Source: Mugil cephalus (Eukaryota; Chordata; Actinopteri; Mugiliformes; Mugilidae). From it: a stretch of DNA of 64,000 bases. The position numbers were made by a program, and so were the translations under genes. The stretch covers positions 18,758,001-18,822,000 of the forward strand of contig NC_061773.1 of NCBI RefSeq assembly GCF_022458985.1, in the 5' to 3' direction. The notes under the pieces were generated by a model that did no database searches, was not told the origin of the DNA, and worked only from the letters and a program-made list of their open reading frames with translations. Below, piece by piece: positions 12,911-24,046 of this stretch (position 1 is the first letter of the stretch; every line of letters begins with the position of its first letter).

Positions 12911-14720
12911 AAGCTGCAATGATGAGCCGTGGCTAGTATTTTAAGTCAATATCGTTGAGACATTCCTGTTAGTTAGTTAGTTAGTGAGGATATTAATGAC
13001 AAACATTACAAATTATCCTTCTGCATAAGAAAACCACAAGAAGAAGAAAACTGAGGAAGAAAAATGGTTGAGGATAAAGGTAAAGTATCCACTGGTGAGG
13101 TGGGGTGAATGCAGGAAGATGTAATGCCAAGTTTTTAGCAAGTTTGTTATTTCTTCTGCTAGAATCTCTTAAATGTTGGTTAACTGGCAAGAATGTGAAT
13201 GTCCATAAACACAGCTTTAGCCTTTGCTTCATGAAAGCTGGCTAAAGTAAAACAAACATGACTAAAGTGAATGACACCCGACCCGTTTGGTCCTATTATA
13301 GCAGGGAGGGAGGGTTATGGCTGCATATTTCTGTCCAACAATACTTAGGATTACTTATGATTCATTTATGAAGTTTAGAGTGTATTTTATAGGCCTCTAA
13401 TTATAAATGTACCGCTGCATTATAAGTAACAATAAATATTGTTTTAATGAGACTAATAAATTGTAAGTAAAAAGCTGCTGTTGGTTAGTTTGGACTACTG
13501 TGGCAGTAGATTATTGAGCTTATCTTTAAAACGAGTTGTCTCTTGCTCTTTATCTGGTGTGGCTGTCATAAAAGTCACTCACTTCAGACAGCGTTCAGCT
13601 GAGCAGAGCTGTATGATCCAGACCTTGAGACTTCATCGGTTTCATTTTCAATTGATGATCCGTTTTATCACACAGCGCAATGCCACATATGTTGCCAGTT
13701 CTGAGGGAGTTCACCTCCATGATCGTCTGAGACCAGCCGCCCAGAGCTGCTGCAACAATCGGTTTGCATAACCGAATTATTTCTCCACAAACTGTGCAGA
13801 GATGTGTTGCATTGCAAGGCACAAATGGTGGTCACACCAGATAGTGACTGGTTTCCTGACCCACCCCATAAAGCAAAACTGAACATTTTAGAGTGGCCTT
13901 TTGTTGTGGCCAGCTTGAGGCCCACCTGCGCAATGTTCATACAGTCTAATCAGCACCTAGATATCCCACACCTGTGGGAATATCTCAGCAAAGGAGAAGT
14001 AATCACTAAAACAGATTTATACAGATTTGTGAACAATATTTGAGAGAAATAGGAGCAAAAACAAAAGTGTTGAGTTTATATCGTTGTTCAGTGTAGCTTT
14101 CCTGTTTTTCCTTTCTTTTCTTTCTTCTTCTTTTTGCAAGCCCCGTGGTTTTATTTTTATTTTTAGTTTATAAAATGCTAATCTGTTTTTCTTCTCTCTA
14201 ATTCTATATACTTTTAAATCTTCTTTTATTTTATTGCATTGTTTGTGTTGTTATTTTGATGTTGTATACTGCTTTTTGTAAGGTGACATTGACCATCAAA
14301 TAAAATGTTTCGACTGTGGTCATAGGCAAAACGTACAAACGAAAATCTCAATTAAAATGTGCAACAGCATAGCACTACGCACATCCAAGTTTTAATTCCA
14401 GGAACTGGCTTTTGACTCCCGATCTCCTTCAACTTCCGCCAATATCTATCAATAACTATCCGCCTATCCCTAGTCTGTCCGTCGTATCATTGGGCAAGAC
14501 ACTTAACCCACCTTGCCTCCAGGTGTGTGCTCATATATACATATATATATATATATCACAAATATGAAAATATACAGCGCTGTAAATAATGCGATATTTA
14601 CTTCACGCATGTCGGTGGCGGACCACACTTACAAAAATTGCGTAATCGGCACGAAACTTAGAAAACAGCGTGGTGTTGCGTTTTCCTATCAACTGCAGGA
14701 TAAATGAAAAGGGGAGATGA
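12911..14720. other. Intergenic region between the two Mx genes
   Basis: No gene was seen. It holds a decayed Tc1-like element (13,662-14,095) and a short repeat fragment at about 14,470-14,523 (ATTGGGCAAGACACTTAACC), recognisable from common fish SINE-like repeats, followed by an AT run. The remainder is unique AT-rich sequence. Confidence 0.55.
13662..14095 (+). mobile_element. Tc1-like DNA transposon remnant, internally deleted
   Basis: The sequence contains stretches I recognise from a widespread fish Tc1-like transposon with long terminal repeats: TTTTATCACACAGCGCAATG at the 5' side, GATCGTCTGAGACCAGCC and CAACAATCGGTTTGCATAAC from the transposase, the 3' coding end GCACAAATGGTGGTCACACC, and the right terminus AGCAAAAACAAAAGTGTTGA...GTTCAGTGTA at 14,095. 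Most of the transposase is deleted (an abrupt join near 13,800) and the left terminal repeat is missing. It cannot encode a transposase. Confidence 0.8.
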
Positions 14721-14731
14721 TAGAACGACGC

Positions 14732-14763
14732 GAAATAGAAACCTAATTGAAGTTTCGATTTCG
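14732..14763. promoter_or_regulatory. Two ISRE-like sites in inverted orientation
   Basis: GAAATAGAAACC (14,732-14,743, plus strand) and AGTTTCGATTTCG (14,751-14,763, an ISRE read on the minus strand) face each other 7 bp apart. Both fit GAAANNGAAAC. A TATA-like TATAAAG lies 80 bp downstream (14,843). This is a plausible interferon-responsive promoter for the second Mx gene, with a non-coding exon near 14.87 kb, or the trace of an older one. Use is inferred. Confidence 0.5.
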
Positions 14764-14842
14764 TTCTGCTCTGCGCAGTTCCTATCTGCTGCCACACAAC
14801 GAAACATGAATGAACTGGACAGCCTTCTCTGTCGTCGCTCAG

Positions 14843-14849
14843 TATAAAG
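14843..14849 (+). promoter_or_regulatory. TATA-like box downstream of the ISRE pair
   Basis: TATAAAG within CAGTATAAAGCGACC, about 80 bp past the inverted ISRE pair. The spacing is suitable for a core promoter firing rightwards toward Mx copy 2. Confidence 0.35.
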
Positions 14850-15080
14850 CGACCTGATTTCATTTATTTTGACATATTTTTTTAGACATATTTAAACTGC
14901 CATGTCTGTAATGTCAATAGCAGCTCGACCAGCTATCGTAATAACTTATGTTGTAGTTTTTTGTTTCTCATTCACGCAGACTCTCAGTAGAAATCGGGGA
15001 CGTCTGGTCACACTGTTTTGGGGGTCTTTCCGTAGCTGGTTCTTCGGTCTGTCGAGGAAAGAGGCCGTGGATCACCGCGC

Positions 15081-16616
15081 GAGCCGTCGTTTGTGGAAAC
15101 ACAGTCAAACCCAAGCCAGGCGCGGTTAGATTTTTCTTGCGCGTCTGCTTTTATACTTATGGTACATGTGCTGGGAGAGACTAAAATACATGTGACAAAA
15201 AACAAACAACAAAACTGTTTCCTTCGTAGTTTACCCCAAACGCTGACTTGATTCTTGTTGACAGCGACCCTGACTGTAACTATACAATATTTCTCGACAT
15301 TTTGCTGTACAGTTTTGAAGAAAATGAATGACAAAGTCACCCAGCCTGTATGTAAAAGCATCCTGCCACTTCAGTTCCACAAGATTGATGTTAAATTTGA
15401 CATTCTTTTGTCTTCATGTCTGGGGGGATATAAAATCTGCTTGCGGGCACTTTCCACTTTGATGACTGTTGGCTCCTCATTGTTGACCAGATCAATATGC
15501 AAAGGTGGACATGCAGATCATTGATAGTGGTGAATATTGTGTCAGCACATAAAGGCAGGGGGAAGTTGAAGATTCCAAAATTCTCTTCTGCCTTTCAAAG
15601 TTCGTACTAAATTAAGCTTTCCAACAGTGGTTTGGCTGCACAAATCATGAGTGGTGTTGGGTTCTTCTTTAGGCGTGGCCCTCCTGCAACTGTAACTTCA
15701 GTTGATCAAACCTGATTTGAGACATGACAGCTTAGCTTTTTTACGTAAAATTAGAGTATTTTAAATTGAACTACTCCTGCATACATATCATTGTATGCTA
15801 TGGCAGAGAACAGTTAACCACGTAAGCAAAGCTTTTAGAAATAAGTATTAGCCCATTTTTACTCAAAATATGCCATACTATGTCATGGGGACTCAAATGG
15901 CACCGAATAGTAGGAATGACCCTTTTATAATTGTTTGGAGAAAAAAAACAAGGAACTCAACTGCTGGGGTGCATTTAGGTTGGGTGACTTTGTCCCTGTA
16001 ATTTCTGTCAACATTGTATGGTAAAATGACTTAAAATAATTGTACAATAATAATCAGAGTCACTGTGAGTCACTGAGAAGGAAAGAGTTTTGTGATTGTA
16101 TGAAGTAATTCAGTCATAAAACTCTCATATTCATATGGGAAATTGAAAGTGGCAGGACACTTTTAGATAAGTTGGGCAATATTGCCATTATTTTTCTACC
16201 ACATTGTGCAGTAAAATTGCTTGAAATATTGTACAATAATAACCAGGGTCACTGTGAATAAGAATTAAGTCAACAATGTAGCAACTCTGAAAGAAAATGT
16301 TTTATGACCGTTTGCATGTAAGTTATTTAACTTTAAGGTCGTCTTTTGGTTGCATGACTATGTCATCAGTTTTCTTAAAATTATACGGTAAAGTGACGAG
16401 AACTATTGCACAGTAATCGTATCAAGTGCAGCAGTATAAAATAATCAAGAGCGTAATTGTGCTAAACCATGAATGAAACCGTTTACTTTATATACTTTAT
16501 ATTTTGTAGCTTTTTAGCCCGCACATGTAGTCTATCTGTACCCTAAATACACAGCTAGACGCGCAAGAAAAATCTAACCGCGGCCGGCTCGACTGGGTTT
16601 CAGCAAACGACGGCTC
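15081..16616. mobile_element. Foldback-type element with ~275-bp inverted arms and internal repeats
   Basis: The left arm (15,081 to about 15,350) and right arm (about 16,340-16,616) are inverted copies. The core GCGGTTAGATTTTTCTTGCG at 15,122 is the exact complement of a stretch ending at 16,581 and extends to a 26-nt perfect match. The outer ends read GAGCCGTCGTTTG and CAAACGACGGCTC. Inside, related units recur in direct orientation near 16,000, 16,195 and 16,375 (ATGGTAAAATGAC / GCAGTAAAATTGC / ACGGTAAAGTGAC, each followed by ATTGYACARTAAT and then a diverged tail), and inverted at 15,240-15,345. No transposase and no clear target-site duplication were seen. It is probably a non-autonomous foldback or MITE-like element; I do not recognise the family. 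Confidence 0.6.
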
Positions 16617-16634
16617 AAATTCTGCTGTTTTCCT

Positions 16635-16683
16635 GTGAAACTGAACACACTAGCAAGCGAAGGAAACCGAGAGAAACGAAACC
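16635..16683 (+). promoter_or_regulatory. IRF/ISRE-like GAAA cluster upstream of Mx copy 2
   Basis: GTGAAACTGAAC (16,635-16,646) and GAAACCGAGAGAAACGAAAC (from 16,663) form a run of GAAAC half-sites 140-190 bp before the ATG at 16,822. The spacing is not the perfect GAAANNGAAA, so this is a weaker match than the site pair at 14.7 kb, but its position suits a proximal interferon-responsive promoter. Confidence 0.45.
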
Positions 16684-16821
16684 TAACCACCGAACACCAG
16701 TCTTTACCTCACCGGTGCTACTTGATCTACTCGCAGTGTGTCTCTAGGTTGAGTGCAGGTCACACAGCTCTTTAAGATTTAGGGTGCATCCCATTTAATA
16801 GAAGACCCCTCAAGCTGCATT

Positions 16822-17195
16822 ATGAACACTCTGAACCAACAGTATGAAGAGAAGGTGCGCCCCTGCATCGACCTCATAGACTCTCTTCGCTCCCTGGGTG
16901 TGGAAAAGGACTTAGCGCTGCCTGCTATAGCCGTGATAGGAGACCAAAGTTCCGGGAAGAGTTCTGTGCTGGAGGCGCTGTCCGGGGTGGCCCTGCCAAG
17001 AGGAAGTGGTACGTTTCTTTCAATCTATCTATTTTTATTTATTATTTTTAATGGGGAAAAAAAAGGGTTATGGATCCAGCTAATCTCCTCCTACCTACCT
17101 GCTCTGATGGGATAAACTCTTTATGGCTTAGATTTGTCATTTCATCAGTGTTGTCTTGTGAAGCTTGGCACTTTGCATTTCTGGGCACTGATCTG

Positions 17196-17262
<67 letters not shown>

Positions 17263-20200
17263 TTTTTTTTCTTGTTTATATTAGTATGTCTCGCCATTGA
17301 CACCACTGATTTTATTTGACATAAGATAAGTCTATCTCGCAGTGGATGTTATAATGAACAAATATTGGACAATGAAGGAAAAATTAAGACAATACATAAG
17401 ACCATTAGAACTTGTCAGCCTGCTGCTTAGGGCTGTCTACTTAACGCTGTAAACACTCTCACCACACCCATTTGCCAAAGCAAAAACATACACAGGCCAG
17501 TTCACTGTCAATAATTGTAGAAAAGTGGGCATGGTTGCATGATTCATTCTGACCAGATGGTGGTGCCAAATTAAAAGCCAGAGAACACGCTACACTTCTC
17601 CCTCCAGCATCCCATGACATTTTACTCCCAAGTTGTCTGTAGCAAATATATTAACTTGCTGGTGTCACCGGAGAAAACCATGTATTTATTTATGGAAACA
17701 TTTACGTTGATGTTAGATTTTTTTTGCACATTATTATTCCGGGAACATATTTTGCATTTCATTTTTGATTTTTTCCCCCCCAGGCATTGTAACAAGATGT
17801 CCCCTGGAACTGAAGATGAAGAGAACAAAAGAAGGCCAGGAGTGGTATGGGAAGATAATTTACGGGAACCACGATGAAGAGATAGAAGATCCTGCAAGTG
17901 TGGAGAAAAAGATTAGGGAAGGTACAGTATACAGTACAGATGATTGAAGAAGCAAGTATTGATGCAACTACTGAGTCTTTTAGATTTGAACTACCTGCGT
18001 TTGTGATAACATATCCTCTCTCTTTAGCTCAAGATGAAATGGCTGGGAACGGGGTTGGGATCAGCAGTGAACTCATCAGTCTGGAGGTCGCCTCCCCTGA
18101 TGTTCCAGACCTAACGCTCATTGACCTGCCCGGCATCACCAGGGTGGCTGTGAAGGGCCAGCCCGAGAACATCGGTGAACAGGTAATCTGGCTCGGTGCC
18201 GCCATCGCTACACAACTCCTCACTGAATAACTGGACATATTGGCTCTCGCCATCTATGGCCCCGTTCAGACCTGGCATTTACATCCGTCCTGGGGAGTGT
18301 GATCAACGTTAAGTAGTACTGAAGATGCATTCTAGACATCTGATCTCTAACCACATTTGTAGGTGGTCATTTGTCTGCATGCCTTTGGTAGTGTGAACAT
18401 GCAAGGTGTCCTGAGTCATATTAAAATTGAAAGTATTCAGGAGTACACGATTAAACACAATAAATGCACAAGAAATTATTTATCTTCATTTGTCTTTATT
18501 GGTGGAGATTGTGGTACGTATGCCAGCTTCCAGGGTAGGAGTTATGCACAGGTCTTGAAAATAGTTAACATAAAGGCGGAGGTCAATAAATAACAACTTA
18601 ATATGTGCTCATGAATTGGATCTAAAGAACTGACTGGAGACATTTTGGGGACACATGTTAATGCCAGGTCTGAACAGTGGTCTATGCAAGTATAAAAGTC
18701 GATAACTTCATAGCACTGTGTTTGGTTGCTTTCAGATAAAGAGACTGATCGAGAAGTTCATAACAAAGCAAGAAACCATCAGCTTGGTTGTTGTTCCATG
18801 CAATGTGGACATAGCGACCACGGAGGCTCTGAAGATGGCACAGCAGGTGGATCCTGAGGGAGAGAGAACTTTAGGTAGGTAGTTTTGTAAATGTGCCATC
18901 CGTAATGTTACTGTGTTGCTAGGTTACTCAATTCTTAGACGTTCCACTTCATCTTGCTCAGGTATTCTGACCAAGCCCGACCTGGTGGACAAAGGCACAG
19001 AAGAGACGGTGGTTAAAATCATTCACAATGAGGTGATCCCCCTGACGAAGGGCTACATGATCGTCAGGTGCAGGGGTCAGAAGGAGATCACAGAGAACGT
19101 GTCTCTTACTGAAGCTATAGAAACAGAGAACGACTTCTTTAAATGTCATGCACATTTCAAGTAGGTTCATTCTCCTTGCGTGTTAGCAATTCATTTGGCA
19201 AAGACAGCTGTCCTGCATGTGTTCTATGGCTGATGGTATGATCTCTTGTGCTCTAGCGCTCTCTACGATGAAGGCCATGCCACTATTCCCAAGCTGGCTG
19301 AGAAGCTCACCCTTGAGCTGGTGCATCACATTGAGGTGAATGCTTCTGATTGCTCCATCTTAACTGAATAAATGAATTATAAGTTGGCAGATGCGTGACC
19401 CCTGTTGTGTTTCTGTAGAAATCTCTGCCTCGGCTGGCCGAGCAGATAGAGGAGAAACTGGCACAGACTCAGACAGACCTGGACAAATACGGCAATGGTC
19501 CCCCACCGGATGCAGCTGAGAGATTCGTCTTCCTCATTGACGTAAGCCCCCCTCACTCTACCTTACGTTTACCTTGCTACGTTGCCTGTATGCTGGATAT
19601 CTGTTTTAATAAACATATAGCACTTGTGACATATTTTTGCTGCAGAAAGTGACAGCCTTCACCCAGGATGCCATCAGTCTGACTATAGGAGAGGAACTCA
19701 AGTGTGGAGATATGCTCAATGTCTTCTCTCTGCTCAGAAGAGAGTTTGGGCAATGGAGGGCCATCCTGGAAATTTCAGGACAAAAGTGTGAGAGTATAAT
19801 CTTGATCTGGTGTGCAGTCGTCTGTCAGTCGTCTGTCATATAGTAACACTGACTAATTTTTGTTGCAGTTAACAAGAGAATTGAAAAAGAAGTGGAGGAA
19901 TACGATCAGAGATACCGTGGAAGAGAACTACCGGGCTTCATCAACTACAAGACCTTTGAGAACATGGTCAAGGAGCAGGTCAAACAACTGGAAGAACCAG
20001 CTGTCAGGAAACTTCGGGACATAGCAGGTATGTTAATGTCAAATTCCAGACAATATTAACCTGAGACAGCAAAGGCTGTTACATAGAACAACCATCTGCT
20101 ATCACGAGAAATAATGCTTGCAGAGTTTTTTTTTTTTTTTGAAAAGGCAGGCACACAAAAATGCTTGACTGGTTATCCGGTAATTCCTTTATTGTCATGG

Positions 20201-21028
20201 CACAGCTTTACAGCAAAATCTAAGTGCTCTGTGAAAATTAAGAAGTTGTATTTTGTACTTCCTACAGATGCTGTTAAGAAGGTGTTCATACAGCTGGCAC
20301 AAAGCAGCTTCGAAGGATTTCCCAACCTCATAAAATTTGCCAAGGTATCCATATTATATCAGCTAAGCCTCTGGCACTCTTGCAGTCTTAATTTTTTTTT
20401 TGGCTTTGAAAATATCATTTGACTGACAAGGATCTTTTTCAGGCAAAGATTGAAACCATAAAACGAGAGAAAGAGGCTGTTGCTGAATCCACGCTGAGGA
20501 CGCAGTTCAAGATGGAGCTGCTCGTTTACTCCCAGGACAGGACCTACAGCTGCAGTCTGAGCGAACAACAGAAAGAAGAGGAGGAGCAGGGACAAAATCA
20601 CAAAAGCAAGCGGGCTATCGAAAGAAGCTTCGTGTACAGAATGGATAATCATGCAACTCTTGAGCAGCTGATGTTGCACCTCAAGTCATACTACAATGTG
20701 AGTTTTAATTGAGAGGGGACAACATCAGACATTGTGGTTTAGTCAGAGGGTATATTTTTTTGAACCTTGTCTGCTAATTCCATCTTTCTACTCTCCCCTG
20801 CAGATTGCTAGCCAGCGTTTGGCTGACCAAATCCCACTGGTGATCCGCTACCAGATGCTGCAAGAGTCTGCCATCCAGCTGCAGAGGGAGATGCTGCAGA
20901 TACTTCAGGAGAAGGAGAATTTGGAGAACTTGTTGAAGGAGGATTCTGACATCGGTAGCAAGAGAGTTTTTCTTCAGAGTCGTCTCAAACGACTCATGCA
21001 GGCTCGCGCGCGCCTGTTAGAGTTCTAG
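16822..21028 (+). CDS. mx: Interferon-induced GTP-binding protein Mx, copy 2
   Basis: Complete Mx paralogue, 12 coding exons: 16822-17008, 17784-17921, 18028-18182, 18736-18874, 18962-19160, 19257-19335, 19419-19541, 19646-19787, 19869-20027, 20268-20344, 20443-20697, 20804-21028; 1,878 nt, 625 aa. Nine of the 12 exon lengths equal those of copy 1, showing tandem duplication. GTPase motifs [13 protein letters not shown] and TKPD are intact, as are the signature LPRGSG and the GED end ([10 protein letters not shown], terminal LLEF). The L4-encoding exon (20,443-20,697) is acidic and Gln-rich ([11 protein letters not shown]) where copy 1 has KRKR. A TG microsatellite lies in the first coding intron and a MITE in intron 3. 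No break was seen. Confidence 0.95.
17196..17258 (+). repeat. TG dinucleotide microsatellite
   Basis: About 30 uninterrupted TG units in the first coding intron of Mx copy 2. Confidence 0.95.
18263..18676. mobile_element. MITE with GTTCAGACCTGGCATT terminal inverted repeats
   Basis: The left end GTTCAGACCTGGCATTTACA (18,264 on) is mirrored by ATGTTAATGCCAGGTCTGAA ending near 18,675. About 410 bp, no coding capacity, within an Mx copy 2 intron. TCTATG occurs on both sides (18,253 and 18,681) and could be part of a target-site duplication. The termini resemble a common fish MITE group, probably hAT-related; that assignment is an inference. Confidence 0.75.
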
Positions 21029-22270
21029 AAGTCAAGACCTTGGAGCCCTGTGCACTGTATCCCTTTCATTTGGCATGTGGCACAGCTATAGTTGTAGTTG
21101 ATGATTTTTTACATGTTTTTTTTTTTTTTTGGTGTGTCCAGTTTAGAAAGGACAGATTTACTTTTGATGTTTTGATGTGATACAAAACAGGACAAACTCA
21201 GTTCATATAAAGAGTGTGTACTGTAATATACCTCATTTGCCGGTTTATTAAGTACAGTGAATATGAATGGATTCTGAGCATGAGCATATACTTTCGTTGT
21301 CATTAAAAAAAAAAAAACAACAAAAAAAACCACTGACACCTAAAGCACTCATTACCAGCTAATACAAATTTGTATGTTATTTACATAAGGGAAAACATAA
21401 AATTTAAGCCAAATGTATATTTATTGACATTTGTTCAATTTTTAAAATAAAAAAATATGACTGATGAAAATATTTTGTGCACTTTCACTCCATCTGGATC
21501 TTAAAGTAAAGATTAGCTATAAAACTTCATTGCCTTTAATTAAATAGTTTTATCATGAAAATGTAGCAAATTAATGAAAAGATAATTATGAGAAGAAAGG
21601 TAGATTTTTGTATCTGCCTACACCTTTGACCTTTTTTGTAACAGGCATTTCTTTTTTTCCCCCAAAGTGCACAGGTGTCTTCATAACAATTGCATTCCAC
21701 TTGGGGGAGGTTTTGCTTTGGATTTTGGTTAAGCATCATGGATTAGAAGTGAGCCATCATTGATGCATGTGTTCTTTCCATAGGAGGGCAAGCCATCATG
21801 TCAGCTTTGCGAAAAAGTGCTGCTGTTCTGTTGTTGGATAAGGAAAAACTTGACATGTAAGACAACTCTCAAAACACCAGTTTCAGGTAGAAAATGACAC
21901 ATTCTACCTCCCCCTCTTCACCATGTTATAGTAAAGCAAAAAGCTCAGGGCTTGAGGACAACGCATAACGCAAGTTCCTAAACATAAACTCACTTCCTTC
22001 GTGTTTTTAATAAACCTGGTCTTCCACCTTAAAGTTAAAGTTCAGCCCTGAGCTCCCAGCAGCTATTGCTGCTGCTAATGATGATTTTTACACATACACA
22101 TTTTTGATTCTTTCCTCTTCCCCATAAACATCTACCCCATGTTATCAGTCTGATGCATATTTGTTGTCAGGATGGAAACTGTGGTTAGTTATTTTTCTGA
22201 CTTCTAGATGTATGGAGACACTAAAATTACAATTTTATATTTCCCATATTAATAAACTGAACAAGACATG
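21029..22270 (+). other. 3' UTR of Mx copy 2 and gap before thoc7
   Basis: AATAAA at 21,446-21,451 probably ends the Mx copy 2 transcript. From there to thoc7 the sequence is AT-rich, with A and T runs near 21,115 and 21,305, and no gene was recognised. The two genes are convergent. Confidence 0.55.
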
Positions 22271-22286
22271 ATGCAGACTATTCAGC

Positions 22287-22292
22287 TTTATT
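22287..22292 (-). terminator. Polyadenylation signal of thoc7
   Basis: TTTATT on the plus strand (AATAAA on the minus), 84 bp past the thoc7 stop codon. Confidence 0.6.
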
Positions 22293-22375
22293 CAAAAATA
22301 CATATAAAAGGTATTCTTAGACAACTAAACTACTTTAAAACCGGTTCACTACATCTATTCCAGCCTTCTTTGTGT

Positions 22376-24046
22376 TCATTCTCCATTCTCTGCGGGGCTC
22401 TCCTGATTGGCATCGTCATTGTCGGATTTCTCGTCATCTAGGAATGACACAGGAGAAGTTGACACAAGGCTTCCCTAAACTTTTAACATAAAACATCTGT
22501 GTCTTGTGCAGTTGAGCAGCTATTAAGAAGAAAAAAATAACTTACTCTCAAGGGTCTGTTGTAGTTCCTGTATAGTACTGAGCAACACGTGGAACTGCTT
22601 CTTTCTCAGCTCCAACTACATAAGACAAAGAGTAGTTTAGAAAAGGAAAAAAAAAATATTAATAGACCACATCAAACGTTCACAACAGAGGAGATAACGA
22701 ATTTATTTTGTCTTACCTTTGCATCCACATTCTCCTTGATGTGAGAGAGCTGCTGGAGTTCTTTGTCAAGAGCTTCCAACTGCCTGGAAACGAGAAAAGC
22801 AAAATAGAATCTTGAATTTGTTTTTTTTATTTTTATTATCGCTGTTTGTTTGTTGTTGTAGTAGTAGTGAATGCATTACTTGGATAAAAACAGGCAAACT
22901 TACTTTAGTGTTTCATGGCGGTCAGGGTGTTGCTGGATAACCTTGGCTAGAGCATCGTACTCTGGAAGGAGGAAGCAACAGTGGAAATGTAGATATTTTT
23001 CATAATCTCTGAAAAGAACCACCTTCTAAAATAAATGATTACCTTTGCGTACGTAACAAGAATAAGTTGCCAAAAACACTTTGCTTGTTTTAACCCCAAA
23101 TTCACATACAATCCTAGAAAATCCGTTCTTTTATTTTCTAATATGAATCTGCACAATATTTTTGATCAAACTCTCACCCTGGCGCACCTACAACAGTATA
23201 TTTAATATACCAGTAAATACAGTACCTGTGAAACCGGAAAATGTTCTTACCTTGGCGATTCTTTCGTATCCTCTTTGCCCTCTGAATTTCTTTTTTACAT
23301 TCTGCTATTTTCTCATGTGCCGACGTGATGTTTTGTTCTGTGGAAGTTGAAGTGGGTTAGAAAAGTTGATTATACAAATTATGAGCTGTCCGCAGCTGGA
23401 AATAATAATAGCTAGGGTGAGAATATTCATTGTTACCTATGTTAGTGTAGATTTTTTCATAATTCTCCATTTCTCGAAGATTCATGTCGTAAACCATCAA
23501 CGTTTTCCCCATGGAAAATTCACACTGAGCCAGTGTGCCCAACATCCTTTGATACTGCGTAAACCTAAACAGAAATACAGGTCCGTTATAACGACTCAAT
23601 CAAAGTCCTTGATAGACATACTTGGTTCTGTAGCTGGTTCTGTAGAGCCCACTTACCCCTCCTCCGGAGTCCCGGGCGAGTTGCACCATTTGATGAAACT
23701 CTTCAGGAGCACATTAATTTTTCGGTCATCTCCAGCCCCGTCGCCGTCGATAAGAAGACGTTTCCGTATAACTTCATCTGAAATAATGCGAAAGGGGCAT
23801 CATACAACCTTTTACATAGATCAAGTGACCTCAAAGAGCAACTGAGCTAACTGTTAGCTAGCTAACATGGCTGCTGTGTGTTTTGCCTGTTTTCAAAACA
23901 AGAGGATCCTACGTTCGTTTTAGCATTATAGACGAATATATATTGATGGCTGAATAACGTAGACACATTTTTACTATTCATAGCTTTTACCAGAGAAATG
24001 AAATCGGCGAACAGAAGAGCTACTTACCATCTGTAACAGCACCCAT
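22376..24046 (-). CDS. thoc7: THO complex subunit 7
   Basis: Eight coding exons on the minus strand, in gene order: 24028-24046, 23657-23777, 23437-23564, 23251-23337, 22904-22961, 22717-22783, 22546-22615, 22376-22437; 612 nt, 203 aa against 204 in human as I recall it. The start MGAVTD, the stretch RKRLLIDGDGAGDDRKINVL and the block YDMNLREMENYEKIY are near-identical to the vertebrate protein; the rest is coiled coil (EHI-type heptads from about residue 90 to 180), ending in an acidic tail. THOC7 is a subunit of the nuclear THO/TREX complex, which couples transcription and splicing to mRNA export. The short first exon (19 nt) is supported by the ATG context and by the conserved protein start. 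Confidence 0.95.

Noticed and set aside
14902-15129. A 75-codon open frame with a hydrophobic start, just past the ISRE pair
   Set aside because: No similarity recognised, and its 3' part runs into the inverted arm of the foldback element. More likely non-coding leader or intron.
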